A DNA stretch of 64,000 nt from Cocos nucifera (GCA_006176705.1 QRFJ01003036.1:62001-126000), one strand, 5' to 3'. Shown: positions 46,289 to 58,251, counted from the first letter of the stretch. A program made the numbers and translations. The notes: generated by a model from the letters alone, not told the origin.

Positions 46289-46867
46289 TGAAGGGAAATC
46301 CTGATTTTCTAGACCAGGTTTATTCAGATCTGATCGAATCAAGAGATATATTTCTAAACTTTTTCTGTTTGATCCTAATCAGATCTGGGATGTCTCAGAT
46401 CTGATCCTTATTATTCTAATAATAAAAATAAAATCTAAATAAATTAAATCAAATTTAATTTACCTTGATGTAGGGTAATCCTATTACCCATTGATGATCC
46501 TATAAGCAGCGGAAGGTTCTGGATCTAGCCATGCAAGTGCCTGGCCTCTATCGGTATCCACTCAAGCTAGATCTGGAGATCCTCTTCTTTTCTATCACAT
46601 CTCCAAAAATTAGATCTGGATCTGATCTGGAGGATCTTCAAAATACCTTTCGAAGATCAGCAGTTGTCCTTTCCAGCAGTGCAGCCTTCTAGCTTTTTGT
46701 CGCCTTTCTCTCATCTGGATTGCACCAACTTGGATCCCAAACACCTTTGGGCATGGAGAGGAGAGGGAGAAGATGGACTTGGCATGGAGGAGGAGGAGGG
46801 AGATAGCCTTGGGGCATGGAGAATTTTCAATTGATTTCAGATACTCCTTGAGTTGGGCGCAGGGTCT

Positions 46868-46875
46868 TATTTATA
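46868..46875 (-). promoter_or_regulatory. TATA box of the A 3' LTR
   Basis: The complement reads TATAAATA, within gtctataaataagac. Conserved in C (4538) and in the other A LTR (54994). In B the site is degenerate (near 46108). Confidence 0.65.
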
Positions 46876-47188
46876 GACTATGCGTGATCCAACTCCTCTT
46901 CTTCCCAACCAATCATAACCCTTTATGAAATCAGATCTAAATCTGATTGGTGGAATAGAGTCCCTTGGATTCCTCCTTAGATGGCACCTAAGACCAGTCA
47001 AACTTGGTTCTTAGGAGAAGTCTAATCGGAATCCAAAAAGGAGATGGAGTCCCTATCCAACAGGGACTCCTGGGCACCTCCAGCTTGGGCACACGCCAAG
47101 GGTGGCATGCGCCCTCCTCCTTGCCAGGTTCTGATAGGGGGATAGGCCCCCACCAGCTCTCCAATAGGTGCATGACACATGGACAGAA

Positions 47189-47247
47189 GTCAAAGTGTCA
47201 ATGGTCAACATTTGACCAGTCAAAGGTCAACTTTTGACCAAAGTCAA
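47189..47247. promoter_or_regulatory. W-box cluster in the A 3' LTR
   Basis: Eight TTGAC/GTCAA cores in 59 bp, seven fitting TTGAC[C/T], in both orientations. It lies about 314 bp upstream of the TATA box on the element strand. WRKY factors bind this motif. Repeated in the other A LTR and in C. Confidence 0.65.
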
Positions 47248-48572
47248 AGGATGAGAAATGGCAGGTGACCAAAAATGGCAGGTATTGTCTTACAAAATAA
47301 GACAACCCTTTTTTGATCTAGACATGCTCTAGTTAGACCAAGTGAAGGCCTCTGATTGAGCACAAACTCCTTTGGCTCAGTCAGGATAACTATTTATGAT
47401 AGTAAAAGAAGAACGTTAGGTTCAATCGAGTGCTAGCACGATTTTCTTGAACCTAATTGAATCTCATTCAGATCAATTGAACTGAATTAGTTCAATTGAT
47501 GATCACCAGATTCAAACCCTTGTTTGTGTGACTTAGTTAGGTTCAGTTCTGTATGGTAATGGGATATGTCATGATCTCTATCATCGACATCATCAAAACT
47601 CCTTTCGATGGATCAGAACTCTTCTGATTCGAACAGCTAGAATGATCGATCATCTAAATCATTCTAATTGCTCCCAAAATCCACCAGTGACACCTAGCAG
47701 TATATGGTGGCAACCCATCAGAGCTGAATGCGAACCTCTTGGTGCAGCTACCTGTGTGATTAAGTTCTTCTATCTTGAGCCCCGATCAGATTAGGGTTTA
47801 AGGTGAACTCGTCAAACCCTAGTCTTTGTCATATGATGTAATCATTCGATTCAAGTCCGATGTGAAAACCTAAATAGAAACTCTTTCTATTATTTCACTC
47901 TGCCATGGCCATGGGCTTCTGGACTTGATTCTCATGATCATCATAGGGCTGCTCCTCTACCACCGAGGTAGATAGATTCCATCTTGATGCTATCCAGTTC
48001 CTACAATGAACATGCTATAGCCAACATACACCTCAGGATTCCGTATGGCTAGGAGACCGAGTTAATGGTGTAGTCAAACTATAACACCCTCAAGGTGAAC
48101 TGCCGATGCACCTCAGGTCAAAGAACCAGACACACCACTGCAGCATCGAGTCAGTCATTGACGAGAAGGTAGACTTCCTAATGACTACTCGAGGTGGTCA
48201 CGCTCAGTGCCCTCGTTCTCTAACGAGTACCTATACTCTCGCTCCGGTGTCTCCACACCATAGACTCAAGACTCATCTACTAAAGAGAAGTGATTGTACA
48301 CCAACCTTCCGATCAATCACCATCCTCGTGATGATCCTATGGTCGGGAGCATTTTATGAGTTAATAATGATTATTCATGTCTTAAATTTTCAACTCTTGA
48401 AAATATGAATTATCATTACCATTAACTCAAAGGATGTATCACAGACACTAAATACACATATGTGATAGAAAATAACCCATTTTATTGATTTTAGTCAAAA
48501 TTATAATTTTGCCCCTAGAAGTGTATTACAAGTGTCAGCCAATTCTGGCTTCTAGGGCACATATATCTAACA

Positions 48573-48586
48573 ATCTCCCACTTATC
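48573..48586 (-). other. Polypurine tract of A
   Basis: The element strand reads gataagtgggagat; it follows the pol stop TAG directly and abuts the LTR start tgttagatatatg. Confidence 0.9.
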
Positions 48587-49145
48587 CTAAAGCCAATTGG
48601 CTACAAGTCTAAGTCCCATCTTCTCAAGGTGGGCTTCGATCTTCTGCTGGCCCAATGGCTTTGTAAGCGGGTCTGCCACATTGTCTGTGGAGTCAACTCT
48701 CTTGACCTCGACGTAACCCTTCTCAAGGTAATCGCGGATGAGGTGGTATCGCCGCTCAATGTGCTTGGATTTCTAGGTGAGACCTTGGCTCCTTAGCAAG
48801 GGCTATGGTGCCATTATTGTCGTAGTATAGAGGAATGGCATCTGATGGCATTACTTTAATTTCTGCAGCAAACTTCTTGTACCAGAATGCTTCCTTCGCA
48901 GCCTCTGATGTAGCGATATATTCTGCTTCCATGGTGGAATCTGCTATCATGGTTTGCTTGGAACTCTTCCAGCTGACAGCACCACCATTGCACACAAACA
49001 GACTCCTAGATGTCGACTTTCGATCATCTACATCGGACATGAAATCCGAGTCTGTGTATCCTTGGACTTGGAGTTCTCCGTTACCAAAGACCAACATCAT
49101 ATCCTTAGTTCTTCTCAAGTACTTAAGGATATATTTCATAGAAGT
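48587..49145 (-). pseudogene. Copia RNase H of A
   Basis: Minus strand, in frame with RT after a TAG (49146-49148) that replaces the family Trp. Order: MKYILKYLRRTKD, GYTDSDF (first Asp), the SRSLFVCNGGAVSWKSSKQ segment, MEAEYIA (Glu), AKEAFWYKKF, then YYDNNGTIALAKEPRSH (Asp). All catalytic acidic residues are present. A frameshift near 48760-48780 precedes the tail, which ends in DPLTKPLGQQK..HLEKMGLR and stops at 48587-48589. RNase H removes the RNA strand during cDNA synthesis. It is close to intact. Confidence 0.9.
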
Positions 49146-50370
49146 CTAGTGTTCTTCACCTGGATTTGACTGATATCTGCTTGTGACACTCACAGCATGG
49201 GCTATATCAGGTCGTGTACATAGCATGGCATACATGAGGCTCCCTATTGCAGAAGCATAAGGGATCTTGCTCATGCATTCTATTTCCTCAGGTGTGCTAG
49301 GGCACATCTTCTTGGAAAGATGAATACCATGTCTGAAGGATATTAATCCCCTCTTAGAGTTTTCCATACTAAACCTCTTTAGTACTTCCTCTATGTACAT
49401 CTTCTGTGAAAGTCCTAGCATCCTATTCGGTCTATCCCTATAGACCTTAATTCCTAGAATAAAGGATGCTTCACCTAGGTCTTTCATGGAGAATTCCTTG
49501 GACAACCATAATTTGACTGTCATCATCATGGGAATATCATTCCCAATAAGGAGGATGTCATCCACGTACAATACGAGGAAGACAACAGCGCTCCCACTGA
49601 CCTTTTTGAAGACACATGGTTCCTCTTCGTTTTTGATGAAACAAACATTTTTGATCACATCATTGAAATGAGTGTTCCAGCTCCGAGATGCTTGCTTAAG
49701 TCCATATATGGACCTTTGCAGCTTGCAAACCTTGTGATCAGTATCACTGGATGTGAAACCTAGCGGCTGTTCCATATAGATATCTTCCTCAAGATATCCA
49801 TTTAAGAATGCCGTTTTCACGTCCATTTGCCATATTTCATAATCGAAATAGGCTGCAATGGCAAGCAATGTGCGGATGGATTTTAGCATAGCCACTGGGG
49901 AAAAGGTATCCTGATAGTCAATGCCTTCGCATTGACTATAACCTTTTGCCACTAGTCTAGCCTTGAATGTCTCCACATTCCCATCTGCACCAATCTTTCT
50001 CTTGAAGATCCATTTACACCCAATAGGTACTATACCTTCTGGTGGATCTACCAAGGTCCAGACTTGGTTTGAGTGCATCGAGTCAATTTCTGACTGCATT
50101 GCCTCTAGCCATTTCTCGGAGTCGATATCTGATATCGCCTCGTTGTAGGTTTTGGGATCATCACCATGAGCACCATTACCTACGAGGAACATTTTCTCTA
50201 CTTCCTCTGAAATAATACCTAAGTATCTTTCAGGGGGATGGAAAACTCTTTCCGATCTACGAGGTGGAGGAGGTAGTGTTCTTATTGGCTCAACCTGATT
50301 TGGTTCCAATTGGTCCTTAGCTCATTGTACTTGTGAGACTTTCTCATCAAGCTTAATCTGCTTTCCAATG
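49146..50370 (-). pseudogene. Copia reverse transcriptase of A (387-codon open frame, one upstream stop)
   Basis: Open from an internal Met at 50309 to the TAG at 49146. N-terminal linker RRSERVFHPPERYLG; the KWLEAMQSEIDSM..NQVWTLVDPP motif at about residues 70-95; KARLVAKGYSQ; MDVKTAFLNG (catalytic Asp) near residue 163; SIYGLKQASRSWN near 200; catalytic LYVDDILLIGND near 250; LSQKMYIEEVLKRFSM near 305; TRPDIAHAVSVTSRYQ at the end. One TGA near 50321 lies upstream in the linker. RT makes element cDNA. All RT motifs are intact, in contrast to D and F. Confidence 0.93.
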
Positions 50371-51694
50371 CCGCTATCTTGAATAAACTATTTTTCAAGA
50401 AAGATGGCATGTCGACTCACAATCACATTGTGGTCTTCTGGAATGTAGAAATAGTATCCTAATGACTCTTTAGGATATCCTATGAATCGAGCTCTGAAGG
50501 ACCTAAACTCTAACTTGTCCGCTTGTTGTCTTTTGACATGAGCCGGACAACCCCAAATTCTGAGATGACTCAGACTTGGTTTCTTACCATGCCATATCTC
50601 ATACGGTGTGGTAGGAACGGTTTTAGAGGGAACCCTATTCAGTAGATAAATTGAAGTTAACAATGAGTGTCCCCAAAGAAAATCAGGGAGGTCTGTGAAG
50701 CTCATCATGGATCGAACCATATCCAATAGAGTCCGATTTCTCCATTCTGAAACCCGTTGAGTTGAGGTGTTCCTGGTGGAGTCCATTGAGAGACTATGCC
50801 ATTTTTCTTGAGATAGTCTAGGAATTCTCGGCTAAGGTATTCACCTCCTCGATCTGATCGAAGAACCTTAATGGATTTTTCAGTTTATTTTTCTACTTCA
50901 TGTCTGAATTCTTTGAACTTTTCAAAAGCTTCAGACTTGTGTCTCATAAGATACACATACCCATACCTAGATAGATCATCGGTAAAGGTAATGAAGTAGA
51001 CAAAATTGCCTCTAGCCGGCACATCAAATGGGCCGCACACATCAGTATGTACTAGGGCAAGGAGATCTGTGGCCCTCTCCCCATGTCCTACAAAAGGGAG
51101 TTTAGTCATTTTGCCTTGAAGACAAGATTCACAAGTTGGATATGACTCGAAAGTCAATGGACTCAATAGCCCATTTTTCTCCAATTTGTTGATCCTATCT
51201 TCTGCTATATGACCTAATCTCAGGTGCCATAGATATCTATCATTTGGACTATCCCTAGGTCGTTTGGCATTCACGTTTTGCTCGATAGTTAGAATAGGTA
51301 CATCAATATGTAGCTGATAAAGACCATTAATAAGAAAACCATTTACAATTTTATTTCTTTCATAAAGAATGTTACAATGGTCCTTAAAGAAGGTAATCAC
51401 ATAGCCTTCTCGTGCTAAGCATGAAATAGAAATCAAATTCCTGCTAGCTGCAGGCACATAATAACAGTCTTTCAAAACTAAGTCTAAACCAGATGGTAAT
51501 CGAAGAGGGTATGTTCCCACGGCTACTGCAGCAACTCTTGCTCCATTACCGGCATGTAGGATCATGTCTCCATCCCTCAACCTCCTGCTATCCTCAAGAC
51601 CCTGCATGGAAGTGCACAGATGAGCACTAGAACCAGAGTCAAGCACCCAACTGGATGCAGAAGAAACCGTAAGGTTAGACTCAATAACGAGCAT
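50371..51694 (-). pseudogene. Copia protease-integrase of A
   Basis: From 51694 leftward: the protease motif WVLDSGSSAHLC at about residues 16-27 (D-S-G intact), then the Ile/Leu-rich protease body, the integrase zinc domain (LWHLRLGHIAEDRINKL and CESCLQGKMTKLP), VHTDVCGPF (first Asp) and YFITFTDDLSRYGYVY. The frame stops at 50885 with a TAA, then RSDRGGEYL (second Asp) follows in the same frame. A one-base shift near 50745 precedes RVSEWRNRTLLD (catalytic Glu present) and the C-terminal IWGCPAHVKRQQADKL. All D-D-E residues are there; two lesions break the frame. Confidence 0.92.
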
Positions 51695-52536
51695 ACCTCC
51701 AGAAGGACCTTCCTTCTTGTTCTTCAGGGTGGCCAGGTAAGTAGGGCAGTTCCGCTTCCAATGGCCGTCGCTGTTGCAATGGAAATACTTTCCTTTGGCA
51801 TCGGCCTTTCATCTTCGGCTCTGCCTTCTTCTTCTTTGATCCTTCCACCTTCTTGCTTTTTCACAGACTTCTTTTTCTTTCCATAAGACTTTCTTTTGGA
51901 AGAAGTCCGTTCCATAGCAAGAACTGAGCCTTTAGAACCTTTCATAGAAAGCTCAGCGGTGAACCAGCATATTCATTAATTCGGCCAAGGAATTTTGAAG
52001 TTTATGCATGTGGTAATTCATGATGAATTGCCCATATGCATCAGTCAAGGATTGCAGAATAATATCGTTCTGCAGATCCAAGTCTAACTTCACACCGAGC
52101 TTCTCAAGCTCTTCCATGTCCTTGATCATCATCAGACAGTGATCTTGGACTGACTGCCCATCACGCATCTTAGCCTTAAAAAGTCATTTCGTGACTTGAT
52201 ACTTTGGCTGCGCGACTCTGTTCACCAAACATCTCCTGCAGGTGAGCCAACATTTGGCGAGCAGTCCCGATATCTTCATGTTGGCGCTGGAGCTCATCAG
52301 ACATCGAGCCCAACATGTAATATCTGGCCTTATTATCTTCGTCTATCCATTTTTCCAGAGATGCTCTCTGTTCAGTGGATGGACGGGCTGGTAAGGTGGG
52401 AGGGTCCTGGTCCAATACATGGGTTAACTTCTCAAAATCCCAAAATAATTTTGTAGTTCCTGAGCCAATCTTTATAATTGGGTCCGGTCAGTCTATGTGT
52501 GTCCAGGATATGTGCCAATGGATTGGACGCAGACAT
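51690..52536 (-). pseudogene. Copia gag of A
   Basis: The ATG is the complement of 52534-52536. Segments in order: LTGPNYKDWLRNYKII (residues about 17-32), then a +1 G near 52442; DQDPPTLPARPSTEQ...MSDELQRQHEDI (52176-52415); QSVQDHCLMMIKDMEELEKLGVKLD and the QSLTDAYGQFIMNYHMHKL segment (51953-52168); the Lys-rich part (51850-51945); and a zinc knuckle near 51745-51785 reading YFHCNSDGHWKRNC, where the first Cys is Tyr. Four frameshifts split it. Gag forms the particle and binds RNA; length, about 280 codons, fits the family. Confidence 0.88.
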
Positions 52537-54394
52537 TTTTCTGTAGAGAGTCAAAGATTCTAGTTAGATATTGTAATTATGACTTGACCAATTTATTTAG
52601 GAAATTTTATTTTTAAATAAATTAGCTCCCACTATTTTCTCGGATCCCTACACTCCCTCTGTAGAGATGCAAAAATCTCCATGATTAATGATTTCTAGTG
52701 GGTGGTGCGGTCTCACCAACTGACTCATCACCTCACCTAACAGTTATTGGTGATGGGTTAGCCAATGAGTGAACAACTCTTGTTCAATGATTCTCTAATC
52801 ATGGTGCACCCAAACTTGGTCTCTAATTCATGAATCTCACCGTATCCGAAATATTGATCCACTCCTTAGTTAAGTCAGACCCACCATTTGCATAGACTGG
52901 ATTCCTAATTGAGTCTCTCACCGTATCCAAAATATTGAGCCCAACTCATCCTCCAGCCCATAGCATCCAATGCCTAATAGACATGGTTGCATCTTCTCGG
53001 TGCAACTGAGCCACTGTATCCAGCCGAGAACAATCAACCCCGGGAAGGGCCCGCACATCTACAATGGTGGAAGACCTCAGACTTAATCTTTTCTTAGGGA
53101 GAATTGATTCAGGTCTCATTAAACTAGACTTATCATAGTCATAACAATTATGACTAACCTAGTGGCATGGGTTAGCTCGGATTATTGACCACCTCAAATC
53201 AGAACTGATGTCAACAGATATGGCCAGGTAAGTGAGACCGGTGGAAGGGATATGCCATTAACTCGTACAAGAATGCATTCAGATCGAGTAGCTCCCAATT
53301 AAAAACCAGTCGGTCGTATGTGCCAAACTTACCTTAGACACCAAATTGTTGAGCCAGAACCAATTGGGTTAGCCTACAATCCAGACTCTAACCTCTGAGC
53401 CTAATTAGGTCTTGCTTGATCGTGACTCGATCTTGACCCAGACTTAATCCTATTAGGCTGGTCAATTTAAGCATTGTTGATCCCATCTAACCAACTCTTG
53501 ATTCGGTTTGATCAACCGCTTAGACCTAATTGAGCTACCCAAGCCCGAACCCAGTATTATGAATATGTCTTAGATCTAAAATTCTTAATTTTAGATCTAA
53601 TTAATATTCCATAATCTTAATTTTTAATTAAGTAGGGTTCATAAATAAAATATGCATAATAAATCCTAGGGTTTCAGGATCTAGGGTTTTGCAGAAAGTA
53701 AGTTTTGGATTTCTGATTAAGGATGAACACGCAGCACCCCTACACGTCATAAGAACACCCCATCGAATGGGAGGAGAGGGCCTTTAAACCCTTCTTCATT
53801 CTTATGATCGGACGGCCAAGAGGAATGCCTTAATCAGGAACATGTAATACTACAAAATAATTTTAGATCTATATCATATATCTCATATACAAATTAGATC
53901 TAATCATGGCATATTTTGCATACATCTCATGTATCGAATCATGCATATTTTCAGATCTAAATTATCTCATAATAATCTAAAAAATTAGATTTAAATTGAT
54001 CTTAATCAAAATAAATTCTAATCTAGACAATTATGTAGAACTATTCTACAACTAGTCTAGACATGCATCAATCATATCTCATATGATGTTTAAAATTAAA
54101 TAATTTTTATTTATTATTTTTTAGATGTTATTATAATAATTATAATATTAAAAAATAGTAAATAAATAGATCTAAAATATGATTTAATCAAATTAAATTA
54201 AAAACATGCAAGACTATTCTATAGAACTATTCTATTTTAGAACTAGTCATGCATATTTTCTAATCTTAGATCCAAATCATTTAATTTTAATTTTTTCTAA
54301 TTTTAGATCTGATCACATCTCATGTGACATCTAAAATTACTTTATTTTTTAATTAAAATAAATTTAAAATTAGATCTAAATACTTTTAGAACCT
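52537..54394 (-). other. Leader of element A
   Basis: 1.86 kb non-coding sequence between PBS and gag. Collinear with the C leader and with B's 62224-64000. The part at 53090-53470 is also recognisable in the leaders of the more distant elements H and F. No conserved frame. Confidence 0.85.
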
Positions 54395-54408
54395 TGGCTC
54401 TGATACCA
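54395..54408 (-). other. Primer-binding site of A
   Basis: tggctctgatacca: exact complement of the 3' end of plant initiator-Met tRNA, two bases from the LTR. Confidence 0.95.
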
Positions 54409-54993
54409 GTTGAAGGAAAATCCTGATTTTTCGGATCCAGGTTCGTTCAGATCTGATCAGATCAAGAGATATATTTTCAAAATTTTTCTCTTTGATCCTA
54501 GATCAGATCTGAGATATTTTAGATCTAATTTTTATTATTTTAATAATAAAAATAAAATCTAAATAAATTAAATCAAATTTAATTTATCTTGAAGTAGGGT
54601 AATCCTATTACCCGTTGATGATCCTGTAAGCAGCGGAAGGTTCTGGATCTAGCCACGCAAGTGCCTGGCCTCTACCAGTATCCACTTAGGCTAGATCTGG
54701 AGATCCTCTTCTTCTCTATCACATCTCCAAAAATTAGATCTGGATCTGATCTGGAGGATCTTCAAAACTACCTTTTGAAGATCAGCAGTTGTCCTTTGCA
54801 GCAGCGCAGCCTTCTAGCTTTCTGTCGCCTTTCTCTCATCTGGATTGCACCAACTTGGATCCCAAACACCTTTTGGGCATGGAGAGGAGAGGAAGAATAT
54901 GGACTTGGCATAGAGGAGGAGGAGGGAGATAGCCTTGGGATGTGGAGAATTTTCAATTAATTTTAGATACTCCTTGAGTTGGGCGTAGAATCT

Positions 54994-55001
54994 TATTTAT
55001 A
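54994..55001 (-). promoter_or_regulatory. TATA box of the A 5' LTR
   Basis: The complement reads TATAAATA, about 315 bp downstream of the W-box cluster on the element strand. It would start the genomic RNA near 54965. Confidence 0.65.
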
Positions 55002-55315
55002 GACTATGCGTGATCCAACTCCTCTTTTTCCCAACCAATCACAACCCTTTGTGAAATCAGATCTAAATCTGATTGGTGGGAATAGAGTCCCTTGGATTCC
55101 TCCTTAGATGGTGCCTAAGACCAGTCAAACTTGGTTCTTAGGAGAACTCTAATCAAAATCCAAAAAGGAGATGGAGTCCCTGTCCAATAGGGACTCCTAG
55201 GCGCCTCCAGCTTGGGCACACGCCAAGGGTGGCGTGCGCCCTCCTCCTTGCCAGGTTCTGGCAGAGGGACAGGCCCCCACCAGCTCTTCAATAGGTGCAT
55301 GACATGTGGATAGAA

Positions 55316-55374
55316 GTCAAAGTATCAATGGTCAACATTTGACCAGTCAAAGGTCAACTTTTGACCAAAGTCAA
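55316..55374. promoter_or_regulatory. W-box cluster in the A 5' LTR
   Basis: Seven TTGAC/GTCAA cores in 59 bp; one of the eight in the 3' LTR has decayed here (tatcaa for tgtcaa). Confidence 0.65.
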
Positions 55375-56703
55375 AGGAACAAGAAATGGCAGGTGACCAA
55401 AAATGGCAGGTATTGTCTTACAAAATAAGACAACCTTTTCTGACCTTGGACAACCTCCAGTCAGACCATAGTGAAGGCCTCTGATTGAGCACAAACTTCC
55501 TTTGGCTCAGTCAGGACAACTTATTTATGATAGTAAAAGAAGAACGTTAGGTTCAATCGAGTGCTAGCACGATTTTCTTGAACCTAATTGAATCTCATTC
55601 AGATCAATTGAACTAGATCAGTTCAATTGATGATCACCAGATTCAAACCCTTATTTGTGTGACCCAGTTAGGTTCAGTTCTGTATGGTAATGGGATATGT
55701 CATGATCTCTATCATCGACATCATCGAAACTCCTTTCGATGGATCAGAACTCTTCTGATTCGAACAGCTAGAATGATCGATCATCTAAATCATTCTAATT
55801 GCTCCCAAAATCCACCAGTGACACCTAGCAGTATATGGTGGCAACCCATCAGAGCTGAATGCGAACCTCTTGGTGCAGCTACCTGTGTGATTAAGTTCTT
55901 CTATCTTGAGCCCCGATCAGATTAGGGTTAAGGTGAACTCGTCAAACCCTAGTCTCTGTCATATGATGTAATCATTCGATTCAAGTCCGATGTGAAAACC
56001 TAAATAGAAACTCTTTCTATTATTTCACTCTGCCATGGCCATGGGCTTCTGGACTTGATTCTCATGATCATCATAGGGCTGCTCCTCTACCACCGAGGTA
56101 GATAGATTCCATCTTGATGCTATCCAGTTCCTACAATGAACATGCTATAGCCAACATACACCTCAGGATTCCATATGGCTAGGAGACCGAGTTAATGGTG
56201 TAGTCAAACTATAACACCCTCAAGGTGAACTGCTAATGCACCTCAGGTCAAAGAACCAGACACACCACTGCAGCATCGAGTCAGTCATTGACGAGAAGGT
56301 AGACTTCCTAATGACTACTCGAGGTGGTCACGCTCAGTGCCCTCGTTCTCTAACGAGTACCTATACTCTCGCTCCGGTATCTCCACACCGTAGATTCAAG
56401 ACTCATCTACTAAAGAGAAGTGATTGTACATCAACCTTTCGGATCAATCACCATCCTCGTGATGATCCTATGGTCGGGAGCATTTTATGAGTTAATAATG
56501 ATTATTCATGTCTTAAATTTTCAACTCTTGAAAATATGAATTATCATTACCATTAACTCAAAGGATGTATCACAGATACTAAATACACATATGTAATAGA
56601 AAATAATCCATTTTATTGATTTTAGTCAAAATTATAATTTTGCCCCTAGAAGTGTATTACAAGTGTCAGCCAATTCTGGCTTCTAGGGCACATATATCTA
56701 ACA

Positions 56704-58251
56704 TCTTCTTGGCGCCACCTAATTTCATTATCTGAAGCAACTGGAGTCCCATCTATATCAGACTCCATCTTCTATCCTCATGGAGCTCACGCCTCCTTAG
56801 GCATGCACCCCTTGCCTGTCTACTTTTTAGTAGGAGGACAAGGCCCAAGGTTCTCTCCTATGGGTGCATGACACATAGGCAGATGTCTAAGTGTCAAAGA
56901 TCAACATTTGACCAAAGTCCAAAGACAAGATTTAGCAGGTAATAGAAAATGATAGGTATTTTCTCAAATTTATTTCATAAATTAAAGTAATCATTTTCTG
57001 ACCTGGACAAGCTTCAATTAGACCAAGTAAAGGTTTCTGAGTGAGCCCAAACACATTTGGCTCAGTCGAGACAAGTTTTAATGATTGTTAAAGAAGAACA
57101 TTAGGCTCAATCGTGTACTAGCATGATTTTCTTGAACCTAATTAAATCTTATTCAAATCAATTGAATTGGATTAATCCAATTGATGATATTTGGATCCAA
57201 ATCCTTGTTTGTATGATCTAATTAGATTTAGTTCCATATGGTAATGGGATATGTCGTGATCTCTATCATCGACATCATCAAAATACCTCCAATGGATTAG
57301 AACTTTTCTCATTCAGACAACTAATATGATCGATCATCCAAATCATTCTAATTGCTCCAAAAATCCACTAATGACACCTAGTAGCATATGGTGGCAATCC
57401 ATCAAAATTGAAAGCAAACCTCTTGATGTAGTTTTCTGTGTGATTAAGTTCCTCTATCATGAGCTCCAACTGGATTAGGGTTAAGATGATCTCGTCAAAT
57501 CCTAATATCCATCATATGAATTAATCATTTGATTCAAGTCCAATGTGAAAACCCTAATAGAAACTCTTTCTATTATTTTACTCTACCCTGGCCATGGGCT
57601 TATGGACTTGATTCTCATGATCATCATAGGGCTGCTTCTCATCTACCAAGATAGATAGATCCCCTATTGGTACAATCTAATTTCTACAATGAACATGCTA
57701 TAGCCAGCATACACCTCAGAATCCTGAATGACTACGAGATCAAGTTATGGTGTAGTCAAACTATAACACCCTCAAGGTGAACTGCCGATGCACCTCAGAT
57801 CAAAGAACCAGACACACCACTGTAGTTTCGAGCCAGTCATCGATGAGAAGGTAGACTTCCTCATGATTGCTCGAGGTGGTCACGCTCAGTGCCCTCATTC
57901 TCTAACAAGTTCCTGTACTCTCACTATGGTGTCTCTAAACCATAGACTCAAGACTCATCTATCCTAAAGAAGTGATTGTACACTAACCTTCCAGATCAAT
58001 CACCATCCTCATGATGATCCTACGGTTGGGAGCATTTTATGAGTTAATAATAAAAATTCATATCTTAAATTTTTAACTCTTAAAAATATGAACTATGATT
58101 ACCATTAACTCAAGGGATGTATCACAGATACTTTTAAATACATACTAAAAAATAATCTATTTTATTATTTATTATTAAAATTATAATTTTATCCTTAGAA
58201 GTGTATTAAAAGTGTCAGCTAATCTGGCTTCTAGGGCACACATATCTAATA
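56704..58251 (-). repeat. 3' LTR of element B, second part
   Basis: Resumes with tcttcttggcgccacc and ends catatctaata (terminal CA mutated to TA). Collinear with the right two-thirds of the A LTR. The W-box region (56893-56920) keeps only about two cores. Confidence 0.9.

Larger units (their letters stand above)
46289..48572 (-). repeat. 3' LTR of A (2.28 kb)
   Basis: Plus-strand view: tgaagggaaatcctg ... atatatctaaca. Nearly identical to the other A LTR over its right-hand kilobase (U3) but visibly more different over its first 400 bp (R-U5). Frames 47004-47237 and 46988-47173 are LTR sequence. Confidence 0.95.
46289..56703 (-). mobile_element. Full-length Ty1/copia retrotransposon A, youngest in the stack
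   Basis: 10.4-kb element: LTRs 46289-48572 and 54411-56703, polypurine tract 48573-48586, pol 48587 to about 51694, gag about 51690-52536, leader to 54394, PBS 54395-54408. It sits inside the 3' LTR of B with TSD tcttt (46284-46288) versus tcttc (56704-56708). Every domain is present in the right order and only about eight stops or frameshifts are visible, so this is the best reference copy for the family. The lineage within copia (Tork, TAR or Angela-like) cannot be fixed by eye. Confidence 0.95.
54411..56703 (-). repeat. 5' LTR of A (2.29 kb)
   Basis: Plus-strand view: tgaaggaaaatcctg ... atatatctaaca. Its element-sense end abuts the PBS, so this copy drives the genomic transcript. It contains a TATA box (54994-55001) and a W-box cluster (55316-55374). 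Confidence 0.95.

Noticed and set aside
46988..47173. A 61-codon element-sense frame in U3 present in both A LTRs and, with equal length, in C (4658-4843)
   Set aside because: The two A LTRs are copies by descent, the middle of the C version is frame-shifted and reads differently, and B has an early stop. No sign of selection on protein.
48106..48408. 100-codon plus-strand frame repeated at 56236-56490
   Set aside because: Antisense LTR (U3) sequence; similarity reflects LTR identity, and C and B do not keep the frame.
49486..50148. Plus-strand frames (49486-49671, 49963-50148, with copies at 55-306, 532-717 and 59032-59325) that are similar to each other
   Set aside because: They are antisense shadows of the conserved RT gene on the minus strand; the similarity comes from the RT sequence, not from a plus-strand gene.
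54395..54408. Possible tRNA 3' end (ggctctgatacca), also at 3955, 22442 and 42682
   Set aside because: It is the primer-binding site complement next to an LTR; there is no cloverleaf upstream.
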